Assembly (NCBI GenBank): GCA_964457455.1
Contig: CAYWJN010000076.1
Coordinates: 1-12,350 of the forward strand
Direction: 5' to 3'
Length of the DNA: 12,350 nt
DNA from: JABMPU01 sp964457455
GTDB taxonomy: Bacteria; Cloacimonadota; Cloacimonadia; Cloacimonadales; TCS61
Below the pieces are notes generated by a model, which was not told where the DNA came from, ran no database searches, and worked only from the letters and a program-made list of their open reading frames with translations. This document shows positions 1 through 6,817 of this stretch, piece after piece; the first letter of the stretch is position 1; every line of letters begins with the position of its first letter. The translations under genes were made by a program, and so were the position numbers.

Positions 1-578
1 ACTAATACAGAAGTGTTGTGGTGCGGTCGTGATAGTAATTTTTTTACTTTTTTGGTAATTGTTAAGACCAGGTCTTTTTCGAATACTTTTTTGGAATAAC
101 CAATTGCTCCGGGATCTTTTCCGCCGTGTCCCGGGTCCAGTACGATTGTCTGGATTGTGTTATTGATGGGAGGTTGAGCAATTAGTTTATTTGATTTTTT
201 AGTAATTTTATCCTTAAAGATAATTGGGAGAATTTTCCAAAGGAAATCTGCAGGAATAAGAAATTTTCCATCTTTATTTATGATTGGGAATTCAAAATTA
301 TAAATTTTACCCTGAAAGGTTAAATATGAAGACTCCAGCAGGAAAATAATTTGCTCATCGTACATATTAACCTTTAATCTCTGGTCGAGTAAATCTTCGA
401 TGATTTTTGCTTTGAAAACTTTATTCAACTCAAAAACATTGAAATATTCATTATCGGAAATCTTCTCAGTTTTGATTATTTCAGGGTCTAATTTGCTTTT
501 GTACTCCACTTTAATAGATGCTTGCAGGTTAAAAAAAAGAATTAAGATTAAAATTAAAAAGATTCCGGATTTTTTCAT
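1..578 (-). CDS. N-acetylmuramoyl-L-alanine amidase (Amidase_3), 5' part only
   Basis: Partial gene running off the left edge; 192 codons are visible. The start is the ATG at 576-578, with a good Shine-Dalgarno (CAGGAGAG) 5 nt upstream. The protein opens with a signal peptide (MKKSG, then a hydrophobic stretch to about residue 20), followed by about 120 residues resembling the N-terminal substrate/wall-binding regions of exported amidases. The catalytic domain then starts with TIVLDPGHGGKDPGAIG at about residues 144-160. H151 of DPGHGG is the first zinc ligand and E167 (FEKDL) is the likely second. The remaining His ligand and the catalytic Glu lie beyond the window. The family cleaves the amide bond between N-acetylmuramic acid and the stem peptide of peptidoglycan, outside the cytoplasm. 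It lies downstream of the MFS gene on the same strand, separated by a spacer with hairpins. Family assignment is firm; the exact physiological role is not visible. Confidence 0.9.
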   Translation of the reverse strand, partial: MKKSGIFLILILILFFNLQASIKVEYKSKLDPEIIKTEKISDNEYFNVFELNKVFKAKIIEDLLDQRLKVNMYDEQIIFLLESSYLTFQGKIYNFEFPIINKDGKFLIPADFLWKILPIIFKDKITKKSNKLIAQPPINNTIQTIVLDPGHGGKDPGAIGYSKKVFEKDLVLTITKKVKKLLSRPHHNTSVL

Positions 579-610
579 TTCACTCTCCTGATTCTATATT
601 TTACACTTAG

Positions 611-675
611 GTTACTAAGCCCCAGCTTGGCAACCCAAAAAAAAAGAAATACTTATCAAAGCTGGAACTTTGATA
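611..675 (-). terminator. Tandem hairpins between MFS and amidase genes, possible terminator
   Basis: Two dyads lie in the MFS-amidase spacer. On the minus strand, transcription leaving the MFS gene first meets a perfect 8-bp stem (TATCAAAG/CTTTGATA, 654-661 and 668-675, 6-nt loop). After a short gap comes a run of nine T (complement of A9 at 637-645), then a second 10-bp stem with one mismatch and one G-T wobble (611-620 with 625-634, loop CCCA). Hairpin followed by a U-tract suggests a weak intrinsic terminator, but the 8-nt gap before the U-run is longer than usual. The two hairpins share the core AGCTTGG/AGCTGGA, so they may be one mobile or dispersed repeat. Confidence 0.45.
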
Positions 676-701
676 CAAGAGATATAGAATTTAGTAAGAT
701 T

Positions 702-1934
702 TTATTTCTTATTTTTCATCTTCAAATATTGCTTATAACTCAAAAAAGAAGATAAAAAAAACATAAACATACTAACACAAAAAACTGCTCTTACTCCAAA
801 TAATCTTAAGATCAAAAATCCTAAAAACGGAGCGAAAATTCCTCTTAAACCTGTTAAGGAAACATGCACACTCTGATACATGGAAGCATCTTCTTTTCCT
901 GCAAAAATTATTGAACTCATATTCCAGGAAATATGAACTGCAGACATGGCAATTCCAAAGAATAGAAAGGATGAATAAACAATGAGATTAACAAAGTTCG
1001 ATTTAAGAAAAAAACTGGAAATTAGAAGAATTAAAGGGTAAAGACTCAAACCTCCAAAAGATAAAGATGAAAAAAATGCCGGATGTTTTTTATCAAAGAT
1101 TTTACCGGCAACCGGTGCTAAAAACAGAATTCCAATTTGAGCAATAACTCCTTTTGCCACAAATGTTTGAGTGTAATCCATTTTGAGAAAATCTACCAAG
1201 TAAACAGGAATTGCAGGAAGAATGATCATGAAGCCGATACCGTACAAAAAAAAGTTTCTCTGGAAGATAGCAAAGTCTTTATTTGTTCGTAATACTTCTA
1301 AAGTTCTTTGTATTGGTTTGATGAAAACTTGCTTCAAAGTTAGAAATGCTTTTTCCTCAAAGCTCTCTTTTTTTGTTTTTATTTGAGCCATTATCAATGA
1401 ACTGAAGCAGCCGAAAATTCCAATTAGCAGGAAAATATATCTGAACCATTCTTCGTTTATATCCAACATTTTTCCTGCAACAAAACTGAAAACAATGGAA
1501 ACTAAAGTAATCAAGCTGGAAAAATAACCGAAAAGCAATCCCCGATTTCTGGGACGAATATTGGTTTGAAAAATAGAATTTTGGGCAGGACTGATAAATG
1601 CATTAAAAGAAAATAGTAAAATGAGGAGAGCGAGATATTGATAATAATTGTGAACCCAGAGCATAAGAACAAGCGAGAGTCTTCCAACAACAGCAGCAAG
1701 AACAAAGTATTTGGCAAGGCTTTTGGAATGTTCAAGAATTTTTCCCCACCAGATCGAGAAAAGATTGGAAATTGGCCACAACATAACCAATATCGTGATC
1801 TGCCAGTCAACCGCATGCAGAGCTTTTTTAGCTATGATGTCCTGAATAAAAAAAGAACCGAAAACAAATCCGTTAAAAAATGCAGACAGCATTAGAAGCG
1901 AGAAAGTCTGTTTTTCAATTCGGGTTAATTTCAT
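702..1934 (-). CDS. MFS transporter, 12 membrane helices
   Basis: A 410-residue, almost wholly hydrophobic protein with the length and 6+6 helix layout of the major facilitator superfamily. Motif-A-like loops follow TM2 (WWGKILEH, about residues 62-69) and TM8 (APVAGKIFDKK, about 273-283), at equivalent places in the two halves. The long charged segment at about 183-221 is the central cytoplasmic loop. I start at the ATG at 1934 because GGGAAGGAA lies directly before it. An in-frame TTG at 1958 would add eight residues but has no ribosome-binding site. The protein is a secondary transporter of the inner membrane; the substrate cannot be read from the sequence. It is divergent from rnfC and upstream of the amidase, and shares an intergenic region containing a dyad (1981-2005) that could be its operator. 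Confidence 0.88.
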   Translation of the reverse strand: MKLTRIEKQTFSLLMLSAFFNGFVFGSFFIQDIIAKKALHAVDWQITILVMLWPISNLFSIWWGKILEHSKSLAKYFVLAAVVGRLSLVLMLWVHNYYQYLALLILLFSFNAFISPAQNSIFQTNIRPRNRGLLFGYFSSLITLVSIVFSFVAGKMLDINEEWFRYIFLLIGIFGCFSSLIMAQIKTKKESFEEKAFLTLKQVFIKPIQRTLEVLRTNKDFAIFQRNFFLYGIGFMIILPAIPVYLVDFLKMDYTQTFVAKGVIAQIGILFLAPVAGKIFDKKHPAFFSSLSFGGLSLYPLILLISSFFLKSNFVNLIVYSSFLFFGIAMSAVHISWNMSSIIFAGKEDASMYQSVHVSLTGLRGIFAPFLGFLILRLFGVRAVFCVSMFMFFLSSFLSYKQYLKMKNKK

Positions 1935-1980
1935 TTCCTTCCCAAGTATGAATTTCAAATTTTTAGCAAATTCTTAGGAA

Positions 1981-2005
1981 TGATAAAATTTGTCCACTTT
2001 TATCA
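1981..2005. promoter_or_regulatory. Perfect dyad in divergent MFS/rnfC promoter region, candidate operator
   Basis: TGATAAAA and TTTTATCA (1981-1988, 1998-2005) are exact inverted copies separated by 9 nt. The site lies 47 nt upstream of the MFS start codon and 117 nt upstream of rnfC. On the minus strand it overlaps a possible promoter (TTGATG, 17 nt, TTTTAT) for the MFS gene. A symmetric site of this size fits a dimeric repressor and points to control of the MFS gene rather than rnf. The site is not followed by a T-run. No regulator gene is in the window, so the function is inferred. I see no convincing -35/-10 pair for rnfC, although an AATATAAGATTTG stretch at 2081-2093 is the best candidate. 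Confidence 0.4.
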
Positions 2006-2121
2006 CATCAAAATAATGATTTTCTTATTAAAAAATACTTGCTTGAAAAAAAAGAATTTTAATCTTTGTTTTCAGTTTTAAATATAAGATTTGAAAGAAT
2101 AGTTTAATCAGGGGAGAAAAT

Positions 2122-3441
2122 ATGGGTTTTAAGACATTTCCCGGGGGAATTCATCCTCATGATTTTAAAGAATTCTCCAAAGATATGCCAATCGAAAATT
2201 TGCCTTTACCAAAGAAAGTTGTAATTCCTGTTTCTCAACATATTGGCGATCCAGCCAAACCAATTGTAAAAAAAGGCGATGAAGTTCTCACCGGACAGAA
2301 AATAGCTGAACCGGGTGGTTTTGTTTCCATTCCAATGCATGCTTCTATCTGCGGTAAAATCACAAAAATCGCTCGGTTTCCTCATCCCACCGGTGCAATG
2401 GTGATGGGTATCGAGATTATTGGAAATGGAGAGGATAAATGGGTGGAACTTGTTGATGATGAGAAATATTTGGATTTATCTGTGGAAGAAATGAAAAGTA
2501 GGATTTCTGAAGCCGGCATTTGCGGAATGGGCGGAGCAGGTTTCCCAACTCATGTAAAAATTTCTCCTCCCAAAGATAAACCAATTGATACAGTCATTTT
2601 GAACGGAGTCGAATGCGAGCCGTATCTTACTGCAGACTACAGAATTATGATGGAACAAGCTGATGATATTCTGGCTGGTTTGAAAATACTATTGAAAACC
2701 GTAAATGCTGAGAAAGGTATTATTGGCATTGAATCAAACAAACCAGAAGCTCTCAAAAAAATGAAAGCTTTAGTTAAGAATGAGCCAAATATTAAAGTTA
2801 TCGGTTTGAAATTGAAATATCCTCAAGGTGCTGAAAAACAACTTATTTATGCTGCTACAAAGCGTAAAGTTCCCAATAAAGGTGGACTTCCCATGGAAGT
2901 AAAAGTAATTGTTCAGAATGTGGGAACTGCAATCGCTATTTATGAAGCAGTAAGATTTAAAAAACCTTTGATCGATAGAGTAATAACTGTAAGCGGAAAA
3001 ATCGTTAATAAACCAAAAAACATCAAAGCCCGGATTGGAACATTATTTACAGATTTATTAGATTTTTGTGAAGGGACAAAAGAGGAAATTGGAAAAATAA
3101 TTTCCGGTGGTCCGTTGATGGGGTTTGCCATTTCAACTCTTGAAACACCTTTAACCAAGGGTAGTTCGGGACTGATACTCTTAAATAAGAAAGATGCTCA
3201 TAAAGATGAAGAGAGCACCTGCTTACGCTGCGGAAGATGCGTGGATATCTGCCCGATGAATCTTGTGCCCAGTTTGATTGCCAACAGTGTTCGCTATGAT
3301 GATTGGGATGCCTCGGAAAAATATGGAGTTATGGATTGCATGAAATGTGGAAGTTGTGCTTATGTTTGCCCATCTCATATTAAGTTGATTCAATGGATAG
3401 ATATTGGTAAGATAAAAGTAGATGAGAAGAATAGAAAGTAG
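2122..3441 (+). CDS. rnfC: Rnf complex subunit C (NADH-side Fe-S flavoprotein)
   Basis: A 439-residue soluble subunit where electrons reach NAD+. The N-terminal RnfC barrel-sandwich domain (FPGGIHPHD at 6-14, then about 30-110) is followed by the nucleotide/flavin-binding domain. That domain carries the glycine-rich GICGMGGAGFPTHVK at 132-146 and NGVECEPYLTADYR at 161-174, both hallmarks shared with complex I NuoF. An SLBB-like segment follows. The C-terminus has two 4Fe-4S motifs, Cys 367/370/373/377 and 406/409/412/416. Length matches clostridial RnfC and lacks the long repeat tail of some enterobacterial forms. The start has a strong AGGGGAG 5 nt upstream. It is the first gene of the operon and is separated from rnfD by 191 nt of hairpin-rich spacer. 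Identification is very secure. Confidence 0.97.
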   Translation: MGFKTFPGGIHPHDFKEFSKDMPIENLPLPKKVVIPVSQHIGDPAKPIVKKGDEVLTGQKIAEPGGFVSIPMHASICGKITKIARFPHPTGAMVMGIEIIGNGEDKWVELVDDEKYLDLSVEEMKSRISEAGICGMGGAGFPTHVKISPPKDKPIDTVILNGVECEPYLTADYRIMMEQADDILAGLKILLKTVNAEKGIIGIESNKPEALKKMKALVKNEPNIKVIGLKLKYPQGAEKQLIYAATKRKVPNKGGLPMEVKVIVQNVGTAIAIYEAVRFKKPLIDRVITVSGKIVNKPKNIKARIGTLFTDLLDFCEGTKEEIGKIISGGPLMGFAISTLETPLTKGSSGLILLNKKDAHKDEESTCLRCGRCVDICPMNLVPSLIANSVRYDDWDASEKYGVMDCMKCGSCAYVCPSHIKLIQWIDIGKIKVDEKNRK

Positions 3442-3632
3442 GGTTCGGGTTACGAGTTGCGGGATTTGGAGACCTTTCCGAAATTTCTTATGGAGTGATT
3501 CTTACAGATAAATTTCGGAAAGTTAGTGAGGTTGCGGGATACGCGGTGCGAGGAATACCTGCTTCCGAAGCTTCCGCTTCGGAAGTTAATAATCGTTTAA
3601 ATTTATAATTTCTTAATTTATTGGGAGGATAG
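3442..3632 (+). repeat. rnfC-rnfD spacer with two perfect hairpins and G-rich short repeats
   Basis: This 191-nt spacer has no coding potential that I can support. It holds a 13-bp perfect inverted repeat (CTTTCCGAAATTT at 3474-3486 with AAATTTCGGAAAG at 3510-3522, 23-nt loop) and a 9-bp perfect hairpin (CTTCCGAAG/CTTCGGAAG, 3562-3570 and 3577-3585, loop CTTCCG). Around them are G-rich near-copies (GAGTTGCGGGAT at 3454-3465 and GAGGTTGCGGGATA at 3528-3541). Neither hairpin is followed by a T-run, so these look like RNA-stability or repeat elements rather than a full terminator. The rnfD ribosome-binding site (GGGAGG) sits at 3623-3628. Confidence 0.75.
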
Positions 3633-4724
3633 ATGACTGATGTTTATGCTGTATCAGCAGCACCACACATCAAGCAAAGAATATCTGTTCCGTCTGTAAT
3701 GTGGCAGGTGGTTTTGGCTTTAACTCCAGCCTTGCTTGCCAGTATTTATTTCTTTGGTACAAAATCTCTTTGGCTTACTTTATATGGGATTATATCTGCT
3801 GTAATAACAGAAGCAGTAATTCAGAAAATCAGGAAAATTCCTATAACAGTAACAGATGGAAGTGCGGTTGTAACAGGCTTGCTGGTGGCTTTTAACATAA
3901 ATGTTTCAGCACCGTGGTGGATTCCTGTGGTTGGCTCGGTTTTTGCCATATCTATTGGTAAACAGATTTTCGGAGGTCTGGGTTTTAATATCTTCAATCC
4001 GGCACTATTAGCACGAGCATTTCTGGTGGCTTCCTGGCCCACAATCATGACTTCAGGATGGACTTCGACTCGACTTGGTTCAATTAGTGGTTTAAATCCC
4101 AGTATTATTCCTTCCACAGCCATAAAAGCACAAAATCTGATTACTTCAGCTACACCGCTTAATGTTGCCCAGCAATTGAGAGATAAAGTTTTCACGAGTG
4201 GATTTGCAGATAATCTAGCGGAAAGCCAGGCAATTGCAAATACAATATTTGATAAATTAGCAGATTTCGGAACAATCCAGAATCTTTTCTGGGGAAATGT
4301 TGGCGGAGTTATTGGCGAAGTTTCTGCTGCTGCACTTTTGATTGGAGCTGCATTTTTAGCTTATCGTCATATTATCGAATGGAGAATTCCTATAAGTTAT
4401 ATTGGCACAGTTTTTGTGCTCACATATATTTTTGGAGGGATCAACGGATTATTTTCAGCTTCGATTTTGCTGCCTGTATTTCATGTTTTTGCTGGTGGCT
4501 TAATACTTGGTGCTTTTTTTATGGCAACGGATATGGTTACATCACCAGTCACGAAAAAAGGGAGGTTATACTTTGGAATCGGTTGCGGGATTTTAACAGT
4601 TGTCATTCGAATGGTTGGTGGTTATCCGGAAGGTGTATCATATTCTATTCTTCTTATGAATATTGCTGTTCCTCTTATTGATAAATACACCGTTCCCAAA
4701 CCTTTTGGTGAGGTGAAAAAATGA
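3633..4724 (+). CDS. rnfD: Rnf complex subunit D (FMN-carrying membrane subunit)
   Basis: A 363-residue polytopic membrane protein of the RnfD/NqrB family, part of the route for electrons and ions through the membrane. Diagnostic segments are TDGSAVVTGLL (74-84), GGLGFNIFNPALLARAF (114-130), and the flavinylation motif ITSATPL (170-176), where T174 should carry covalent FMN. Near the C-terminus are MATDMVTSPVT and GGYPEGVSYSILLMN, typical of the family. Length matches other RnfD proteins. The start has GGGAGG 4 nt upstream. The stop overlaps the rnfG start by 4 nt (ATGA), which suggests translational coupling of the two flavin-bearing subunits. Confidence 0.97.
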   Translation: MTDVYAVSAAPHIKQRISVPSVMWQVVLALTPALLASIYFFGTKSLWLTLYGIISAVITEAVIQKIRKIPITVTDGSAVVTGLLVAFNINVSAPWWIPVVGSVFAISIGKQIFGGLGFNIFNPALLARAFLVASWPTIMTSGWTSTRLGSISGLNPSIIPSTAIKAQNLITSATPLNVAQQLRDKVFTSGFADNLAESQAIANTIFDKLADFGTIQNLFWGNVGGVIGEVSAAALLIGAAFLAYRHIIEWRIPISYIGTVFVLTYIFGGINGLFSASILLPVFHVFAGGLILGAFFMATDMVTSPVTKKGRLYFGIGCGILTVVIRMVGGYPEGVSYSILLMNIAVPLIDKYTVPKPFGEVKK

Positions 4725-5278
4725 AATATTATTTTAAATTAGGATTTGTACTTTTAATTATTACTGTTGTTGCCAGTGGTATTCTGGCTTATATCAACAG
4801 CATAACCAAGCCGATCATAGATGAAAACAACAGAATTGCCAAGCAAGAAGCTCGCTTGCATGTTTTACCTGAAGCTGTCTCTTTTGATAGTATTTTTGTT
4901 TATAATGATGAAAATGTATATCAAGGAAAAAATGATGCAGGTGATGTTGTTGGTTATACTTTTGTGGCTTCTCAATATGGATATAGCAGCGATGTGAAAA
5001 CCATGGTTGGTGTTTTGCCTGATTTTAAAATAAATAGGATATCCATCATAGAACAAAAAGAAACACCCGGATTAGGAGCTAATTGCGAAAAACCGGAATT
5101 TCTCCAAAGTTTTGATAATCTAAGTGAACAAGGTTTGTTGGTCGATAAAGATGGTGGAAAGCTGAAAAGCATCACCGGAGCAACAATGACAACACGAGCA
5201 ATTGCCTATTCCATCAAAGAGGGTCTGGAAGAGTTGAAAGAAAAAGTCGACGCAGAAAAAGAAATAGACACAGATTAA
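4721..5278 (+). CDS. rnfG: Rnf complex subunit G (covalent-FMN subunit)
   Basis: A 185-residue protein with one N-terminal membrane anchor (about 5-24) and an extracytoplasmic FMN-binding domain of the RnfG/NqrC type. ETPGLGANC (115-122) is the conserved loop, and SITGATMTT (150-158) is the flavinylation motif, with T155 as the expected FMN attachment site. It passes electrons between RnfD and the membrane Fe-S subunits. A GAGGTGA ribosome-binding site lies inside the end of rnfD. Oddity: the last codons (…DTD) and the TAA stop at 5276-5278 fall inside the left arm of a dispersed palindromic repeat (5268-5385). The natural C-terminus has therefore probably been replaced or trimmed by repeat insertion. 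The tail is charged and lies beyond the conserved domain, so activity should be intact. Confidence 0.96.
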   Translation: MKYYFKLGFVLLIITVVASGILAYINSITKPIIDENNRIAKQEARLHVLPEAVSFDSIFVYNDENVYQGKNDAGDVVGYTFVASQYGYSSDVKTMVGVLPDFKINRISIIEQKETPGLGANCEKPEFLQSFDNLSEQGLLVDKDGGKLKSITGATMTTRAIAYSIKEGLEELKEKVDAEKEIDTD

Positions 5279-5385
5279 CGCAGATAAATTATGATAAAAT
5301 TATGAAAAAAATGAAGTATTATAAATATCTTAATTTACAAGAGATAATCATATTAAATCATAGATAATCAGTGAAGATCAGCGTC
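5268..5385. repeat. Palindromic dispersed repeat, copy 1 (rnfG-rnfE junction)
   Basis: An imperfect palindrome of about 118 bp. The left end holds two 10-bp modules (ACACAGATTA, ACGCAGATAA from 5268). The right end holds two inverted ones (ATCAGTGAAG, ATCAGCGTCA from 5367). Inner arms ATTATGATAA and TTAAATCATA also pair. It closely matches copy 2 at 6005-6125, including the shared inner text TTATGAAAAAAAT and CATATTAAATCATA and the right flank GTCAAAGAAAA. The left arm encodes the end of rnfG and its stop codon. The right arm ends about 10 nt before the rnfE ribosome-binding site (AGAGG). No protein is encoded. Confidence 0.85.
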
Positions 5386-5404
5386 AAAGAAAAGAGGTAG
5401 AAAA

Positions 5405-5989
5405 ATGAAATTAATGAAGGAATTTACCAAGGGTTTTATCAAGGAAAATCCTGTTTTTGTGATGGCTTTGGGTTTGTGTCCTACTCTGGCAGTAACCACT
5501 TCCGTAGAAAATGCAATTGGAATGGGTTTGGCAGCAACATTTGTATTGGTTTTTTCAAATATTTTCATCTCCTTAATTAAAAATTTTATACCTGTAAAAG
5601 TCAGGATTCCAGCATACATTGTTGTGATAGCTTCTTTTGTCACTATCATCGATATGGTGATGCATGCTTATGTTCCGGTTTTACATAAAAATCTGGGATT
5701 ATTCATTCCTCTTATTGTGGTAAACTGTATAATTCTGGGTAGAGCAGAAGCATTCGCAGGAAAGAATAATGTCATTCATTCCATTTTTGATGGATTGGGT
5801 ATGGGAATAGGATTTACTATTGCACTCATTGTAATCGGAGCAATTCGTGAAATATTAGGTGCTGGACAATTGCTTGGCTTTGATGTGCTTCCGGAAACAT
5901 ATAAACCTGTATTGGTAGCAATTCTTGCACCCGGAGCCTTCCTGGTTATGGGTCTTTTAATGGGCTTGATGAATCTGAAGAAAAAATGA
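5405..5989 (+). CDS. rnfE: Rnf complex subunit E (membrane 2Fe-2S subunit)
   Basis: A 194-residue membrane protein with about six helices, paralogous to RnfA. The two halves each carry the conserved cysteine motif: ALGLCPTLAV (C25) and IVVNCIILGRAEAF (C108). In Rnf/Nqr these pair with the equivalent cysteines of RnfA to hold a 2Fe-2S cluster inside the membrane, across which electrons pass. The GRAEAFA segment and the ALGLCPTLAVTTS start distinguish E from A. Length is normal for the family. An AGAGG ribosome-binding site precedes the ATG at 5405. The gene is flanked on both sides by copies of the same palindromic repeat. Confidence 0.97.
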   Translation: MKLMKEFTKGFIKENPVFVMALGLCPTLAVTTSVENAIGMGLAATFVLVFSNIFISLIKNFIPVKVRIPAYIVVIASFVTIIDMVMHAYVPVLHKNLGLFIPLIVVNCIILGRAEAFAGKNNVIHSIFDGLGMGIGFTIALIVIGAIREILGAGQLLGFDVLPETYKPVLVAILAPGAFLVMGLLMGLMNLKKK

Positions 5990-6004
5990 GAGTAATAAAA
6001 TTTT

Positions 6005-6125
6005 ACGCAGATAAACGCAGATTTATTATGATAGATTATGAAAAAAATATTTTGGATAAAAAGTGTTTGAAGTTATAATGAATTTAAACATATTAAATCA
6101 TAACCAATCAGCGTAAATCAGCGTC
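6005..6125. repeat. Palindromic dispersed repeat, copy 2 (rnfE-rnfA junction)
   Basis: Second copy of the element at 5268-5385, about 121 bp. Left arm modules ACGCAGATAA and ACGCAGAT (6005-6022) face right arm modules ATCAGCGTAA and ATCAGCGT (6107-6124). The reverse complement of the right arm matches the left at 14 of 18 positions. Inner arms TTATGATAGATTATG and CATATTAAATCATAA match at 12 of 15 positions. The two copies agree well in their arms and differ in the central loop. Noncoding. Confidence 0.85.
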
Positions 6126-6147
6126 AAAGAAAAAGATTGAATAATAA

Positions 6148-6200
6148 TTTGTGTAAATTCGTGTAATTCGTGGATAAAAAAGTCAGTGAAAGTCAGTGGC
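6148..6200. repeat. Second short-repeat cluster before rnfA (TTCGTG and GTCAGTG modules)
   Basis: Directly after palindrome copy 2 lies a cluster of 10-bp modules: AAATTCGTGT, AATTCGTGGA (about 6155-6174), then AGTCAGTGAA, AGTCAGTGGC (6181-6200). A related block in the opposite orientation follows the tRNA at 11806-11833. The cluster abuts the rnfA ribosome-binding site (AAGGAG at 6208-6213). No coding potential. Confidence 0.75.
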
Positions 6201-6221
6201 AAAAAAAGAAGGAGAAGATAG

Positions 6222-6809
6222 ATGGAATTTGTGAGTAAAATATTTGCGATGGCAATAGTTGCCATATTCGTTCAGAATTTTGTGTTAATGCGTTTTCTTG
6301 GTTTGTGTCCGTATATCGGAGTTTCCAAAAAGTTAGATTCAGCCTTGGGAATGGGTATGGCAGTGATCTTTGTGATGACGATGGCATCCACTTTTACCTG
6401 GCTTATTCAATCGTATCTGCTTGTTCCTTTGAAATTAGAATTTTTACAGACTATAGCCTTTATTTTAACAATAGCCTCTTTAGTTCAATTGGTTGAGATA
6501 ATTATTCAAAAAACAGCTCCAGCTCTTTATAAAGCATTAGGAATGTTTCTTCCACTCATCACCACAAACTGTGCAGTTCTGGGAGTGGCAATTTTGAATA
6601 TTAATGAGGAATACAGTTTTATCGAAGCTATATTAAATGGTCTCTTCGCCGGTCTGGGATTTACTTTGGTTCTGATATTAATGGCAGGAATTCGAGAAAA
6701 GCTGGATAAATCGGAAATCCCGACAAGTATGAAAGGTATGCCCATTGCAATGATCATTGCCGGCTGTATGGCTCTGGCTTTCTTAGGATTTTCCGGTTTA
6801 AAGATCTAG
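6222..6809 (+). CDS. rnfA: Rnf complex subunit A (membrane 2Fe-2S subunit)
   Basis: A 195-residue six-helix membrane protein, the partner of RnfE. QNFVLMRFLGLCPYIGVSKK (18-37) and ITTNCAVLGVAILN (113-126) are diagnostic; C29 and C117 are the conserved cluster cysteines. With RnfE it forms the inverted-topology pair that holds the intramembrane 2Fe-2S centre and lines the ion path. An AAGGAG ribosome-binding site lies 8 nt before the ATG. The stop codon overlaps the rnfB Shine-Dalgarno. Length and motifs are typical, and nothing is missing. Confidence 0.97.
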   Translation: MEFVSKIFAMAIVAIFVQNFVLMRFLGLCPYIGVSKKLDSALGMGMAVIFVMTMASTFTWLIQSYLLVPLKLEFLQTIAFILTIASLVQLVEIIIQKTAPALYKALGMFLPLITTNCAVLGVAILNINEEYSFIEAILNGLFAGLGFTLVLILMAGIREKLDKSEIPTSMKGMPIAMIIAGCMALAFLGFSGLKI

Positions 6810-6817
6810 GAGGATTA

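Noticed and set aside
400..591. 63-codon plus-strand frame
   Set aside because: It is the complementary strand of the amidase 5' end, including its signal-peptide codons, and has no ribosome-binding site.
1935..1958. Eight-residue extension of the MFS protein from a TTG at 1958
   Set aside because: The downstream ATG at 1934 has an ideal ribosome-binding site, which would be inside the coding sequence of the longer form.
3442..3632. Possible frameshifted small gene or riboswitch between rnfC and rnfD
   Set aside because: No open frame with a start signal, and the dyads do not match any riboswitch layout I recognise; they fit repeat elements better.
4379..4681. 100-codon plus-strand frame within rnfD
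   Set aside because: It is an out-of-frame shadow of a highly conserved part of rnfD; composition is Trp/Cys/Tyr-rich and unlike a real protein.
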